Shown here piece after piece: positions 35,034-44,107 of a stretch of DNA of 64,000 bases (its first letter is position 1; every line of letters starts with the position of its first letter). Below the pieces are notes generated by a model, which was not told the DNA's origin, made no database searches, and saw only the letters and a list, made by a program, of their open reading frames with translations. Origin of the DNA: Ectobacillus sp. JY-23 (GTDB lineage Bacteria; Bacillota; Bacilli; Bacillales; Bacillaceae_G). The translations under genes and the position numbers were made by a program. Location: contig NZ_CP095462.1 of the NCBI RefSeq assembly GCF_023022965.1, positions 62,001-126,000 on the forward strand. The letters are read 5' to 3'.

Positions 35034-35066
35034 AAAAAGATAGCGGATTATCCGGCTATCTTTTTA
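35034..35066 (+). terminator. Intrinsic terminator
   Basis: AAAAAGATAGC..GGA / TCC..GCTATCTTTTT with one unpaired base. Confidence 0.8.
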
Positions 35067-35143
35067 TGTTTAATTGACTGAAAAATCTAAAAATAATACA
35101 ATTAAAATGGAATCTTATTTCGTTATATGGAAAGAGGTGTCTT

Positions 35144-35860
35144 ATGGTTCAATCGATTGATCGAGCAATGCAGATTGTGGCAATTTTACATAGCAACCCT
35201 CAAAAAAAAGAATGGCCGCTATCAGAGTTGGTGGAACAACTTGCTTTGCCGGCAAGTACGATACACCGTTTGCTGCAGTCACTTTTAAAGCATGGTTTGG
35301 TGTCCCAAAACCTAATTACAAAGCACTATACACTGGGATACAAGTGGATGGAAGTAGGACTGCAGGCTCTTGATGCCATTGATTTTCGAACAGTAGCGCG
35401 TCCTGTTTTGGAGAGTCTTGCCAAAGAGGCAGAAGAGAATGTATATGTGAATATTGTAAGTGGTTCGGGCGGCATGATTATCGAAAAAATTGAAAGCCCA
35501 CTCAAAATCCGCGTCGCAGAAGACCTTGGACTACGTATGCCTCTTTGGGTCGGTGCCCCGAACAAAGTGCTGTTAGCGCATATGCCTCTGCAGGAGCAAA
35601 AGGATATCCTATGGGGACAACAGACACTAGTAGAGCAACTTCGCGTCATAAGAGAACAAGGGTATGCAATTAGTGTGAGTGAAAAAACAGAGGACACGGC
35701 ATCTGTCGCAGCGCCTGTTTTTGATTTCACTCACAAAGCAATCGCATCCATCAGCGTCGGAGTGCCAGGCTTTCGATTTACACCAGAACGTAAGCCAGTG
35801 CTAATTGAGCTTGTAAAAAATGCGGCAAAGCGTATTTCCATGTTACTTGGGAATGCATAG
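35144..35860 (+). CDS. IclR-family transcriptional regulator
   Basis: 238 residues. N-terminal winged helix (LSELVEQLALPASTIHRLLQSLLKHGLV) and C-terminal IclR effector domain (YVNIVSGSGGMIIEKIES, GAPNKVLLAH, VSEKTEDTASVAAPVFD). GAGGTG precedes the ATG. Lies 84 bases upstream of an M20 hydrolase gene on the same strand, a likely target or operon partner. Confidence 0.88.
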   Translation: MVQSIDRAMQIVAILHSNPQKKEWPLSELVEQLALPASTIHRLLQSLLKHGLVSQNLITKHYTLGYKWMEVGLQALDAIDFRTVARPVLESLAKEAEENVYVNIVSGSGGMIIEKIESPLKIRVAEDLGLRMPLWVGAPNKVLLAHMPLQEQKDILWGQQTLVEQLRVIREQGYAISVSEKTEDTASVAAPVFDFTHKAIASISVGVPGFRFTPERKPVLIELVKNAAKRISMLLGNA

Positions 35861-35944
35861 CGTATAGGATAGCGCATTACAGTTTTCACATTTTATGTTC
35901 ATGATTTGGAAATGAATTTCATAATACGGAAAAGGGGATGTGAA

Positions 35945-37549
35945 ATGCAGAAGGTTGAGACAAGGTGGCAAACAAAAGAGGGATTGTTACAGTTGATCAA
36001 AGAGCTTGTTCATATTCAAAGTATTACAGGTTCAAAACAAGAGATATCTTTAGCACTGTACATTCAGCAACAGCTACAATTACTTACTTATTTTCAAAAT
36101 AATCCTGAACATGTAAAACTTCACCCAACAGGAGACGGCCGCTTTTCTGTGGCCGCACTTGTCAAAAAAGAAGGGGCAACCAATACTGTGGTACTCGTTA
36201 GCCATTTTGATGTTGTTAATGTAGATGATTATGGAAAGTGGAAGGATGTAGCGTTTCGTCCTGATGAGCTGACTGCACAGTTTTATGAAAATGCGCATGT
36301 GCTTCCTGAAGATGCACGGGCTGATATAGAAAGCGGAGAGTGGTTGTTTGGCCGCGGTGTAATGGATATGAAATGTGGTGTGGCATCACAATTGGCATTG
36401 GTAGAACGAGCAGCAAACGGTTTGCTTGACGGCAATATTTTATTGCTGGCGGTATGTGATGAAGAAGTGAATTCAAAAGGCATGATAAGCACTGTGCCAC
36501 TTTTGCTGGAATGGGAGAAAAAGCACAATCTACACTATGTAGCTTGCTTAAACTGTGAGCCGATGTTTGCTCGTTATCCGGGAGACAGTACAAAGTATAT
36601 ATACACCGGTTCTTTAGGAAAGATACTGCCTGGCTTTTTTTGTTACGGAAAAGAAGCGCATGCCGGTGAACCGCTCGCTGGCTTGAATGCCAATATGATG
36701 ACATCTTATATTACATGTGAATTAGAGTTGAATACAGATTTTTGTGAAGAAGTGGAGGGAGAAATCACACCGCCGCCAACGAGCTTGCTGCAAAGAGACT
36801 TAAAAAAAGGATACTCGGTACAAACACCCCATAAAGGTGTTTCTCTCTATAACGTGTTTCTCATGGAAAAGTCAATTATGCAGATTACTGATGAATTACG
36901 AGCCGCAGCAGAGCGTGCAGCACGGGCAATAGAAGGGGCATATCGCAAGCAGGCGCAGCAGTTTGCAGCGCAGCAGTGCTCTGTTCCACAAGAGGTGTCA
37001 GTACGTGTTATCAGCTTTGCGGAACTACTGTCGTATGCAAACCAAATGTATGGAAGAGAACGCATTGCTGCTCTAACTGCACAGGGGCAGGATGAGCGAG
37101 AACTTGCTATTTCGTATGTTGACGAACTAGTCACATTATGCAGCGAATTGGCACCATGTATCGTATTGTTTTATGCGCCACCTTTTTATCCGGCTGTAAG
37201 CTCGCGGCATCATGAAGGTATTCGTACTGTTACAAAGTGTGTACTTACGCAAGCATGGGAACAGTATGGTATTGCCATTCAGGAGCAAAAGTACTTCGGT
37301 GGGTTATCCGATCTCAGTTATACAGGATTGTCACAGCCGTTAGATAAGTTATCAGAAAATATGCCGCTGTGGGGAACGATATACGAGTTGCCTCTCCAAG
37401 AATTGCAAAGCCTGCATCTGCCCGTTCTCAACATTGGCCCCGTCGGCAAGGATGCACACAAGTGGACGGAGCGCCTTGATGTAGCTTATGCAACAGGACC
37501 TTTACAAGAGCTTCTACGCAATGCAGTCGAACAACTATTAAACCCGTAA
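35945..37549 (+). CDS. M20-family metallohydrolase (RocB-like)
   Basis: 534 residues, close in length and plan to B. subtilis RocB of arginine degradation. Metal-site motifs: LVSHFDVVNVD, GRGVMDMKCG, CDEEVNSKG and a late histidine in GPVGKDAHKW. The substrate is probably a peptide or acylated amino acid, but this is not proven. AAGGGGATG upstream supports ATG 35945; an earlier ATG at 35906 lacks a site. Confidence 0.8.
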   Translation: MQKVETRWQTKEGLLQLIKELVHIQSITGSKQEISLALYIQQQLQLLTYFQNNPEHVKLHPTGDGRFSVAALVKKEGATNTVVLVSHFDVVNVDDYGKWKDVAFRPDELTAQFYENAHVLPEDARADIESGEWLFGRGVMDMKCGVASQLALVERAANGLLDGNILLLAVCDEEVNSKGMISTVPLLLEWEKKHNLHYVACLNCEPMFARYPGDSTKYIYTGSLGKILPGFFCYGKEAHAGEPLAGLNANMMTSYITCELELNTDFCEEVEGEITPPPTSLLQRDLKKGYSVQTPHKGVSLYNVFLMEKSIMQITDELRAAAERAARAIEGAYRKQAQQFAAQQCSVPQEVSVRVISFAELLSYANQMYGRERIAALTAQGQDERELAISYVDELVTLCSELAPCIVLFYAPPFYPAVSSRHHEGIRTVTKCVLTQAWEQYGIAIQEQKYFGGLSDLSYTGLSQPLDKLSENMPLWGTIYELPLQELQSLHLPVLNIGPVGKDAHKWTERLDVAYATGPLQELLRNAVEQLLNP

Positions 37550-37567
37550 AAACGGGTTTTTCTTTTT
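37541..37567 (+). terminator. Terminator overlapping the M20 gene stop
   Basis: AAACCCGT / ACGGGTTT, loop AAAA, followed by TTCTTTTTTT. Confidence 0.8.
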
Positions 37568-37813
37568 TTATTCCAGTTTGTTGTTGATTTCCGTTATGAG
37601 GCTTTCTATTGTCTCGCTTTTCCTGTAGGAGTCACAACTACCAAATATCAACATAAGACTTTCATACAGCTATCTTTACAGCGAATAGGTAGAATTTAAC
37701 ATGTTAAGTGTCGGATTCATACGAATTCGTTGTGAACGGTTAAAAACAAGATTACATGAAAAGGACTGTAGTGGGGTTACAGGAAAGATGGAGTGAAAAA
37801 TAGTTTATACGTA

Positions 37814-37858
37814 TTTACATCTTTTGTATATTGGTGTACTATTTAACTAACACACCAA
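37814..37858 (+). promoter_or_regulatory. Promoter and operator of the GntR/ABC operon
   Basis: TTTACA (37814-37819), 17-base spacer, TACTAT (37837-37842). The inverted repeat TTGGTGT (37831-37837) and ACACCAA (37852-37858), 28 bases overall, overlaps the -10 box and suits autorepression by the YtrA-type GntR protein. The 245 bases before it (37568-37813) hold nothing I recognise. Confidence 0.7.
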
Positions 37859-37878
37859 AACAGTAGGAGGTGGTTAGG

Positions 37879-38247
37879 ATGAAATTTGACGCTAATATCC
37901 CCATCTATATACAAATTATGGATTACATAAAAAAAGAAATTGTGACCGGACGTTTGCGCGAGGGAGATAAGGTTCCGTCTGTACGAGAGCTTGCTATTGA
38001 GTTACAAATCAATCCGAATACAGTGCAGCGCACGTTTCAGGAATTGGAACGAGAAGGTGTCTTAGAAACACGCCGAGGTATGGGAAGGTATGTAACAAAA
38101 GAGAGGGAGAAAATCATGGAACTAAAAAAAGACATGTCCAAGGATCTTTTAACTCATTTTATAGCAGGAATGCGGGCACTCGGATTTTCAGAAGAAGAGA
38201 TAAAAATGCTAGTAGAAATATCGCTGAGTAAGGAGGAGAAAGCATGA
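37879..38247 (+). CDS. YtrA-subfamily GntR regulator
   Basis: 122 residues. Winged helix IYIQIMDYIKKEIVTGRLREGDKVPSVRELA-IELQINPNTVQRTFQELEREG with the short C-terminal helical dimerisation part of the YtrA branch, whose members repress adjacent ABC transporter operons in response to cell-envelope stress. TAGGAGG is eight bases before ATG 37879. Overlaps the next gene by four bases. The gene set resembles B. subtilis yhcEFGHI. Confidence 0.88.
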   Translation: MKFDANIPIYIQIMDYIKKEIVTGRLREGDKVPSVRELAIELQINPNTVQRTFQELEREGVLETRRGMGRYVTKEREKIMELKKDMSKDLLTHFIAGMRALGFSEEEIKMLVEISLSKEEKA

Positions 38248-38939
38248 GTCTTATACAGATCTCCGAGGTGACAAAGTCCTACGGAAAGAAAAAAGCGCTT
38301 CATGATGTAAGTATAACGGTAGAGTCCGGAAAAATTATTGGTTTAATAGGCAATAATGGTAGCGGCAAAACAACACTTTTAAAGTTGTTAGCGGGACTGT
38401 TACAGCCGAGCAGTGGTAGCGTTACAATAGATGGCACAAAGGCTGGCGTACATACAAAGCAAATGGTTTCATTTATGCCAGACACAGTGTTTCTAGAACA
38501 ATGGATGTATGTGAAAGATGCAGTGGCCTTTTATCATACCTTTTACGAAGACTTTGATGCTGTAAAAGCAGCCACGATGTTGTCCGAAATGAAAATTGCA
38601 CAGGAAGCAAGGATTTCGTCACTTTCAAAAGGAGCCTTAGAAAAAGTACAGCTTATTCTCACACTGTGTCGGCGTGCAAAATTATACGTACTGGACGAAC
38701 CGCTTGGAGGGGTAGACCTAGTTGCACGCGACCAAATTCTACAAATATTGCTAGCTTTCTATCATGAAGAACGGAGCATGATCATTTCTACGCACCTCAT
38801 TCAAGAGATTGAAATGTTATTTGATGAAGTGATTGCTCTGCAGGACGGCAAAGTGCTTCTTCATATGAATGCTGAGGAGCTTCGGTTGTGTCACGGAAAG
38901 GCTGTACATGAGTGGTTTAAGGAGGTATTTTCATGTTAA
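38244..38939 (+). CDS. ABC transporter ATPase with altered signature motif
   Basis: 231 residues. Walker A GNNGSGKTT, Walker B LYVLDEPLGGVD and switch His in STHLIQE are intact. The signature motif reads LSKGALEK where LSGGQ is usual; similar variants occur in YtrB/YhcG-type pumps. No transmembrane part. Likely pairs with the following membrane protein. Confidence 0.85.
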   Translation: MSLIQISEVTKSYGKKKALHDVSITVESGKIIGLIGNNGSGKTTLLKLLAGLLQPSSGSVTIDGTKAGVHTKQMVSFMPDTVFLEQWMYVKDAVAFYHTFYEDFDAVKAATMLSEMKIAQEARISSLSKGALEKVQLILTLCRRAKLYVLDEPLGGVDLVARDQILQILLAFYHEERSMIISTHLIQEIEMLFDEVIALQDGKVLLHMNAEELRLCHGKAVHEWFKEVFSC

Positions 38940-39706
38940 AGCTACTACGCTATACGTTTCAAAGCAATGCACGGTTTTTAACAGTATTGGTTGCGGTTTT
39001 TATAATCATGCAAGTGTTAATTATCTTAAACATGACTGTATTTCACCAAATTGGATCAAACCAAATAGAACGAGAAACTCTTAGCTTTATTTTTACCTTC
39101 TTGCTATTTGTAGGTATGCTGATAACCTTATTGTTTCATACATTTAGTGTGTTTCGTAACATCATTAAAAGTTCTTTGATTCGTCTATTACCCATTCGTA
39201 GCTGGAAATATAGCCTAGCTTCTTTATGTTATTGGGTTATTGTAGCGGCTTTTATTCAAATCCTCGCATTTATCGGTATTCAGCTGATTAGCTTATTAGC
39301 TACGGAAACAGAGTATACAGAGATTTTAAGACAAATACGCGTTATCGACTATATGTGGATAATTTCAGCAGGTTATCAAATGAGCTTAAACATCTTAATA
39401 CAACTCTTTTTTTCATTTGTGCTCGCTTATTCTTTACCTATTATGTCTAAGAACAAGGGAATACTCAGTACGATTCTGTTTTTTGCGTGTAATACTTTAG
39501 TAACTGTTATAACTTCGAAGATATCTGAGTTATTTCCTAACGGGTATATTCTGCAAGCAGGACGTATTCCTTATGAAGGGGGAGAAGTTCAAATTGGATT
39601 ATTTTCAGAGGGCATTCATGTATACGGCAGCTTTGTGAATGTAATCAGCTTGCTTGGGTTATTTATTGCAACAGCATGGTTAATTGAAAAACGAGTGGAG
39701 ATATAG
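38933..39706 (+). CDS. ABC transporter membrane subunit
   Basis: 257 residues with about six hydrophobic segments (for example LTVLVAVFIIMQVLIIL, FIFTFLLFVGMLITLLF, ILSTILFFACNTLVTVI). No motif beyond that. Overlaps the preceding ATPase gene by seven bases and is followed by a second ATPase gene after 11 bases. Its place suggests the counterpart of YhcE. Confidence 0.75.
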   Translation: MLKLLRYTFQSNARFLTVLVAVFIIMQVLIILNMTVFHQIGSNQIERETLSFIFTFLLFVGMLITLLFHTFSVFRNIIKSSLIRLLPIRSWKYSLASLCYWVIVAAFIQILAFIGIQLISLLATETEYTEILRQIRVIDYMWIISAGYQMSLNILIQLFFSFVLAYSLPIMSKNKGILSTILFFACNTLVTVITSKISELFPNGYILQAGRIPYEGGEVQIGLFSEGIHVYGSFVNVISLLGLFIATAWLIEKRVEI

Positions 39707-39717
39707 GAGGGACTATA

Positions 39718-40617
39718 GTGGAAAAAACAGTTGTATCATTGCGTCATGTACACAAAACAATTAAAAAGCATGCAATTATTAAAGATTTGTCTTTTGAGGT
39801 ACGAGAAGGGGAAGTATATGGCTTTCTTGGTCCGAACGGCAGCGGGAAAACGACGACGATACGTATGATGACAGGTCTCATATCTATGACGTCCGGGGAC
39901 ATTGAAATTTGCGGCCACAGCATTCGCACAGAACGAGAAAAAGCGCTTGAGCATATTGGAGCAATTGTAGAAAACCCAGAACTATATGAGTACATGACTG
40001 GTATGCAAAACCTAAAACATTTTGCAAACATGGCAGCAACAACCATTGAACCTGTACGTATACAAGAGATTGTTAAGCTGGTGGAGCTGCAGGATGCGAT
40101 TTATAAAAAGGTAAAGACGTATTCTCTTGGTATGAAGCAGCGTTTAGGAATTGCGCAGGCGCTATTGCACAGACCGAAAGTTCTTATTCTAGATGAACCT
40201 ACAAATGGTCTTGACCCGGCTGGTATTCGCCAACTCCGCGATTATTTGCAATACTTAGCGAAGGAAGAAGGCATTGCAGTGCTTGTATCAAGCCACTTGC
40301 TGAGTGAAATTGAGCTGATGTGCGATCGTGTGGTCATTATTCAGAATGGGCAGTTCGTTCGAGAGTACGCTTTAAAGGAGCAACAAGACGAGATATTGAC
40401 AGTGACGATTGAAGTCGATCGACCAGACGATGCACTGCACTTTGTAGAAGGGAAGATAGAGCAGAATATGATTGTTGTTCGTAGCAGTCGTGAACATATC
40501 CCTCACCTTGTGAAAAAGCTTGTCATGCAGGATATTTTAATATATGGTGTCACGGTGAAAAATAAATCGCTCGAGGAAGAGTTCTTACTTTTAACAGAAG
40601 GGAGTACTATGCAATGA
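39718..40617 (+). CDS. BcrA-type ABC transporter ATPase
   Basis: 299 residues, GTG start with GGAGGGA. Walker A GPNGSGKTT, signature YSLGMKQRL, Walker B VLILDEPTNGLD, switch His in SSHLLSE. The C-terminal 80 residues form the extra domain seen in bacitracin/lantibiotic-type exporters. Pairs with the next membrane gene, which overlaps it (ATGA). Confidence 0.9.
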   Translation: MEKTVVSLRHVHKTIKKHAIIKDLSFEVREGEVYGFLGPNGSGKTTTIRMMTGLISMTSGDIEICGHSIRTEREKALEHIGAIVENPELYEYMTGMQNLKHFANMAATTIEPVRIQEIVKLVELQDAIYKKVKTYSLGMKQRLGIAQALLHRPKVLILDEPTNGLDPAGIRQLRDYLQYLAKEEGIAVLVSSHLLSEIELMCDRVVIIQNGQFVREYALKEQQDEILTVTIEVDRPDDALHFVEGKIEQNMIVVRSSREHIPHLVKKLVMQDILIYGVTVKNKSLEEEFLLLTEGSTMQ

Positions 40618-41375
40618 ATCTATTGAGAAACGAGCTATTGAAGCTACATGCAAAAAAAGGCACATACTTATTTCTGCTTTTACTAATCGGATTTACGGTC
40701 TTGTCACTTATAGCGGCCAAGAAATGGTTGCCGGCTCAAATGGAAATTAATAATCCAATTGCATTTGCCGATATGAACCTAGAGGGACTTCTTTCTATCA
40801 TTGTACTATACGGTGTAGTTATCGGCGGTAAAACGATGGCGGAGGAATTTCAGAAAGGAACCATTAAACAGCTGTTGATTCGTCCAAAAAAGCGCATTTG
40901 CATATTGTTATCTAAATACATGATCGCTATATTAGCAGTGATCATAGTTACAGCATTTGCGGGCTTTTTATCTTTGCTTGTCGGTTTGCTTACCTTCTCA
41001 GGCGGAACAGGCGATGTGGGTACGTATGTACAAGGAATGGTATATCAATTACCACGCTTAATCTTCTATACGACTCTCGCTTTTACAATCGGGGTTCTTG
41101 TGCGAAACGCGGTTTTACCTATCGTTATTACCTTGTTTATTTTATTCTCGGAAGGACCAATTTTATTGCTACTTAGTAGTTATAACTGGGCTAAAATGGT
41201 CATTTTCTTTCATTTATACCCAGGCATGTACGAAAGCAACCCGATGTTGAACAAAGGAATGAAGCCAATTTTTCCTGATTTCACAATGGAAATATCTCTG
41301 TTGGTGGTTGGTGTTTACTTATTTACATGTCTTGTTGTGTCAAGTGTAGCGTTTCAAAAGAAAGATATTTTATAA
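40614..41375 (+). CDS. ABC-2 type permease (YhcI-like)
   Basis: 253 residues with six membrane segments; the loop GGKTMAEEFQKGTIKQLLIRP is the cytoplasmic ABC-2 coupling region. With the preceding ATPase it forms an exporter of the bacitracin-resistance type. Last gene of the operon, with a terminator at its stop. Confidence 0.85.
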   Translation: MNLLRNELLKLHAKKGTYLFLLLLIGFTVLSLIAAKKWLPAQMEINNPIAFADMNLEGLLSIIVLYGVVIGGKTMAEEFQKGTIKQLLIRPKKRICILLSKYMIAILAVIIVTAFAGFLSLLVGLLTFSGGTGDVGTYVQGMVYQLPRLIFYTTLAFTIGVLVRNAVLPIVITLFILFSEGPILLLLSSYNWAKMVIFFHLYPGMYESNPMLNKGMKPIFPDFTMEISLLVVGVYLFTCLVVSSVAFQKKDIL

Positions 41376-41402
41376 AATCTCTGCAGACGCAGAGATTTTT
41401 TC
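41374..41402 (+). terminator. Terminator of the GntR/ABC operon
   Basis: AAAATCTCTGC / GCAGAGATTTT, loop AGAC, then T-run. Confidence 0.88.
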
Positions 41403-41461
41403 ATTTTATCGCAGATAAAATGAAATAAATCTTGTAAAATATAAGTATACAAAACGCGGAG

Positions 41462-42475
41462 GTGTTAGCGATTACAACATTTGCGAAGATACGACTGCGA
41501 AGCTTTTTCCTCTGGATGCTGCTACTTGGTGTAGCAATTGTAATTCCTATTTTTGTCCTTGCAGATTACGGGATTATTAGTGAAGAGCTATTAAATATTT
41601 TAATTGAAACGTGTTTGTTTTTTATCTTTCCATTGGTTTGGTTACGTGTAAAAATGACACAGCATAACATTGCGTTTAGTAGCTTGTTGCGTCAACCCGC
41701 TACATGGAACTGGCGCTTGATTGTAACAGCAACAGCAATCGGGATGATATTTTCCGCAGCAATTTCTGTTGTTCAGTTTTACGTCGCATCTTATATCGCC
41801 CCTGATTTTATCACGGATATGCTTAACGAACCTACGATTGACCAAACAAGTGTAGCAGCAACAATTTTCAGCTTAATTTCAGTATGTGTATTTGCTCCGA
41901 TTATGGAGGAATTGATTTTTCGTGGTTTTTTCTTGCATCGTATGACACATAAGTGGGGGCTTAAAAGAGCAGTTATTGTATCTTCCCTCTTATTTGGTTT
42001 AGGACATATGGATATTATTGGGGCTTTTGTATTTGGACTTATTATGTGCATCATTTATTTAAAAACGAACAGTCTCCTTGTTGCGATGGCGGTACATGCG
42101 CTAAATAACATGATTGCAAGTTTCATGCAGTTAGGTGAAGGTAATGCAGTAGGTCCCGTTGAACTTGCAGATTTGCGTTCACCAATGGAACTGGGTATTA
42201 GTATTGTGGTTGTTATCCTTACGTTATTTTGGATTGTACCATTTATTGGAAATAACTTCCGTAATCATCAGCAATTGCCTATTTTAGCTAAGTTGCGAGA
42301 AGAACAGGAAGCGGAGAATATATCTACAAGTGTGTATAGTCAAGTACTTATGACAAATCATTTTATGGCAGTGGAATTGCCGGACGAAGCAGTGCATCAA
42401 CTTAATTTGCAAGAGCATGATCATGTTAAATTAGATATACAAGACAACAAAGTGATTATTACAAAGGTGGAGTAA
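41462..42475 (+). CDS. CPBP intramembrane protease with AbrB-like C-terminal domain
   Basis: Up to 337 residues, at least seven membrane segments. The CPBP (Rce1-like) active-site motifs are EELIFRGFF, FGLGHMD and HALNNM. After the last membrane helix a soluble tail of about 60 residues ends in MAVELPDEAVHQLNLQ...VKLDIQDNKVIITKV, which reads like a swapped-hairpin AbrB/MazE-type domain. The start is odd: GTG 41462 lies inside the GGAGGTG ribosome site, while an in-frame ATT at 41471 is ideally spaced. Substrate unknown. Overlaps the next ORF's earliest start by one base. Confidence 0.78.
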   Translation: MLAITTFAKIRLRSFFLWMLLLGVAIVIPIFVLADYGIISEELLNILIETCLFFIFPLVWLRVKMTQHNIAFSSLLRQPATWNWRLIVTATAIGMIFSAAISVVQFYVASYIAPDFITDMLNEPTIDQTSVAATIFSLISVCVFAPIMEELIFRGFFLHRMTHKWGLKRAVIVSSLLFGLGHMDIIGAFVFGLIMCIIYLKTNSLLVAMAVHALNNMIASFMQLGEGNAVGPVELADLRSPMELGISIVVVILTLFWIVPFIGNNFRNHQQLPILAKLREEQEAENISTSVYSQVLMTNHFMAVELPDEAVHQLNLQEHDHVKLDIQDNKVIITKVE

Positions 42476-42492
42476 TGAGGAAGGGGTACATT

Positions 42493-42945
42493 ATGAGGAC
42501 GGTTGCAATGACAGAGGAGTATGCGGTGCAAATCGCAAATTGGGACTATGAATATCCATATGAGTTCTATAATATGGAGGGCAGTGCAGAGGCTATCCAA
42601 GAATTACTTGACGGCTCCTATAAAGCAGTAGTGGATGAAGGAGATGTGATAGGTTATTTTTGCACAGGCAAAGCTGCTCAGGTGCCTGCGGGACAATTGG
42701 CGGGGGTTTACGATGAACCCGGTATTGATATCGGTGTTGGAATGAGACCTGATTTGACTGGTCAAAAACGTGGTCGACCATTTTTTTCCTTTGTACTGGA
42801 CCATATTGACCAAGGTGGTTTAGATTTACGTTTAACGGTTGCGGCTTTTAATCGTAGAGCTATTCATTTATATGAGGTCTTCGATTTTCGAATTGTGAAT
42901 TCTTTCTTACGTGGTAATACAGAGTTTTATGTGATGAAACGATAG
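42493..42945 (+). CDS. GNAT-family N-acetyltransferase
   Basis: 150 residues. MTEEYAVQIANWDYEYPYEFYNM at the start and IGVGMRPDLTGQKRGRPFF as acetyl-CoA loop, ending NRRAIHLYEVFDF. Start taken at 42493 (AAGGGG seven bases upstream) because it matches family N-termini; ATG 42475, overlapping the protease stop as TAATG, is possible and would couple translation. Confidence 0.8.
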   Translation: MRTVAMTEEYAVQIANWDYEYPYEFYNMEGSAEAIQELLDGSYKAVVDEGDVIGYFCTGKAAQVPAGQLAGVYDEPGIDIGVGMRPDLTGQKRGRPFFSFVLDHIDQGGLDLRLTVAAFNRRAIHLYEVFDFRIVNSFLRGNTEFYVMKR

Positions 42946-42951
42946 CGCTAT

Positions 42952-42983
42952 TAAAAAGAGCCGACATGTAAACGGCTCTTTTT
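42952..42983. terminator. Bidirectional terminator
   Basis: AAAAAGAGCCG / CGGCTCTTTTT with a nine-base loop. Confidence 0.88.
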
Positions 42984-42984
42984 T

Positions 42985-43170
42985 CTATGCAGTGATAATT
43001 ACTTCAATCTTAAAATTACCACCCTTTTTTACATATTTAATGTCTGCGACAGTGCGTGTTGTATTCACAATTTCAACTTTTTCACCAATGCGTGGAATGA
43101 CGGGGGCATTTTCCCAAATCCCTAATAAATCTGTATTTTGATTATCTTTTTCGTAGAACCATATTTTCAT
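42985..43170 (-). CDS. Hypothetical protein, 61 residues
   Basis: Small soluble, probably beta-rich protein: MKIWFYEKDNQNTDLLGIWENAP, then VIPRIGEKVEIVNTTRTV. AAAGGAG is seven bases before the ATG. No family recognised. Confidence 0.65.
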   Translation of the reverse strand: MKIWFYEKDNQNTDLLGIWENAPVIPRIGEKVEIVNTTRTVADIKYVKKGGNFKIEVIITA

Positions 43171-43318
43171 ATTTAATCTCCTTTCGGCAGTCACGATTAC
43201 ATTTTTATTCATAATATATCATATTTATGCTTTTGTGAAGAGGGTTTTTAAAAAAATATCGCATCTTGTATGCAAAATGTATTATGATACAAGGAGGAGT
43301 AGCAGAAAGGAGTTTATC

Positions 43319-43504
43319 ATGGAAGTGTGTGAAGAGTTTGAACAATTATATGAACGAATACAAATGTGGGAAATAATTTTAGATGAAAGACTTGCCGGCT
43401 GTCATGTTTGGCAGGCGATTAAACGGATTGTACGAACGGTTATGATCGTCATTCCTGCCTTACTTCTGCAACTGATTTTACATTTAGGCCATGCTAAAGT
43501 CTGA
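43319..43504 (+). CDS. Small membrane-associated protein, 61 residues
   Basis: MEVCEEFEQLYERIQMWE, amphipathic and acidic, then a basic stretch and one C-terminal hydrophobic segment (VMIVIPALLLQLILHL). AAAGGAG is seven bases before the ATG. Upstream CTTGTAT / ATACAAG (43266-43293) is a short inverted repeat near the promoter. Function unknown. Confidence 0.6.
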   Translation: MEVCEEFEQLYERIQMWEIILDERLAGCHVWQAIKRIVRTVMIVIPALLLQLILHLGHAKV

Positions 43505-43606
43505 CATTGACAATCAGCATTTGTTGACAGGTTTAAAATTTTTATAGAAAAGAGTAAGAATATTTTGTATAATAATAAAAACATCAAGAGAAACGAGGGA
43601 ACGTAC

Positions 43607-44020
43607 ATGACAGAATTTCCTGCAATTACAAAAGTAGAAACGCTATTGGTGATGGCCAAAGCGAACGAAAAACGCAGAAAAGATTTTTATGAAGCCTTAC
43701 TTGAGTCTCATTTATATACATTTGGCACACTTGAGGCAGAAGAGGAAGCAACAACTGGTCAGGTAACGCTCCGTTATTTTCAAGGAGACGGCAGATGGGT
43801 ACTACCTATCTTTACAAGACTGGATTATATGCGAGAGGCTATGCCAGAAGATGTATTAAAAGACGCTTCTGCCATCATGATTCGTGGAAAAGAGTTATTT
43901 GATATTGTTGATACAAAAGCTACCGTTGTATTGAACGTTGGTTCTGAAGTGGACAAGTCGTTTACAGAAGCTGAAATTGAGGATATTAAAACAGGTAAAA
44001 TTTTTACGTACTATAAATAA
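43607..44020 (+). CDS. SseB-family protein
   Basis: 137 residues. LYTFGTLEAEEE, WVLPIFTRLDYMREAMPE and VVLNVGSEVDKSFTEAEIE match the SseB N-terminal domain, a widespread protein of uncertain role. GAGGGA precedes the ATG at six to seven bases. Ends at a terminator. Confidence 0.75.
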   Translation: MTEFPAITKVETLLVMAKANEKRRKDFYEALLESHLYTFGTLEAEEEATTGQVTLRYFQGDGRWVLPIFTRLDYMREAMPEDVLKDASAIMIRGKELFDIVDTKATVVLNVGSEVDKSFTEAEIEDIKTGKIFTYYK

Positions 44021-44044
44021 GAAGGGAGATCCCTTCTTTTTTTG
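44018..44044 (+). terminator. Intrinsic terminator
   Basis: AAGAAGGGA / TCCCTTCTT with GA loop, then T7. Confidence 0.8.
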
Positions 44045-44107
44045 TGCCATGCTGTCGCCAATTCCATTTCTTGCAATATAGTAGTAGTAAATGCACGAAA
44101 GGAACTG

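Noticed and set aside
36080-37134. Several long leftward ORFs inside the M20 hydrolase gene
   Set aside because: Shadow frames of a well supported coding region on the other strand with no start signals.
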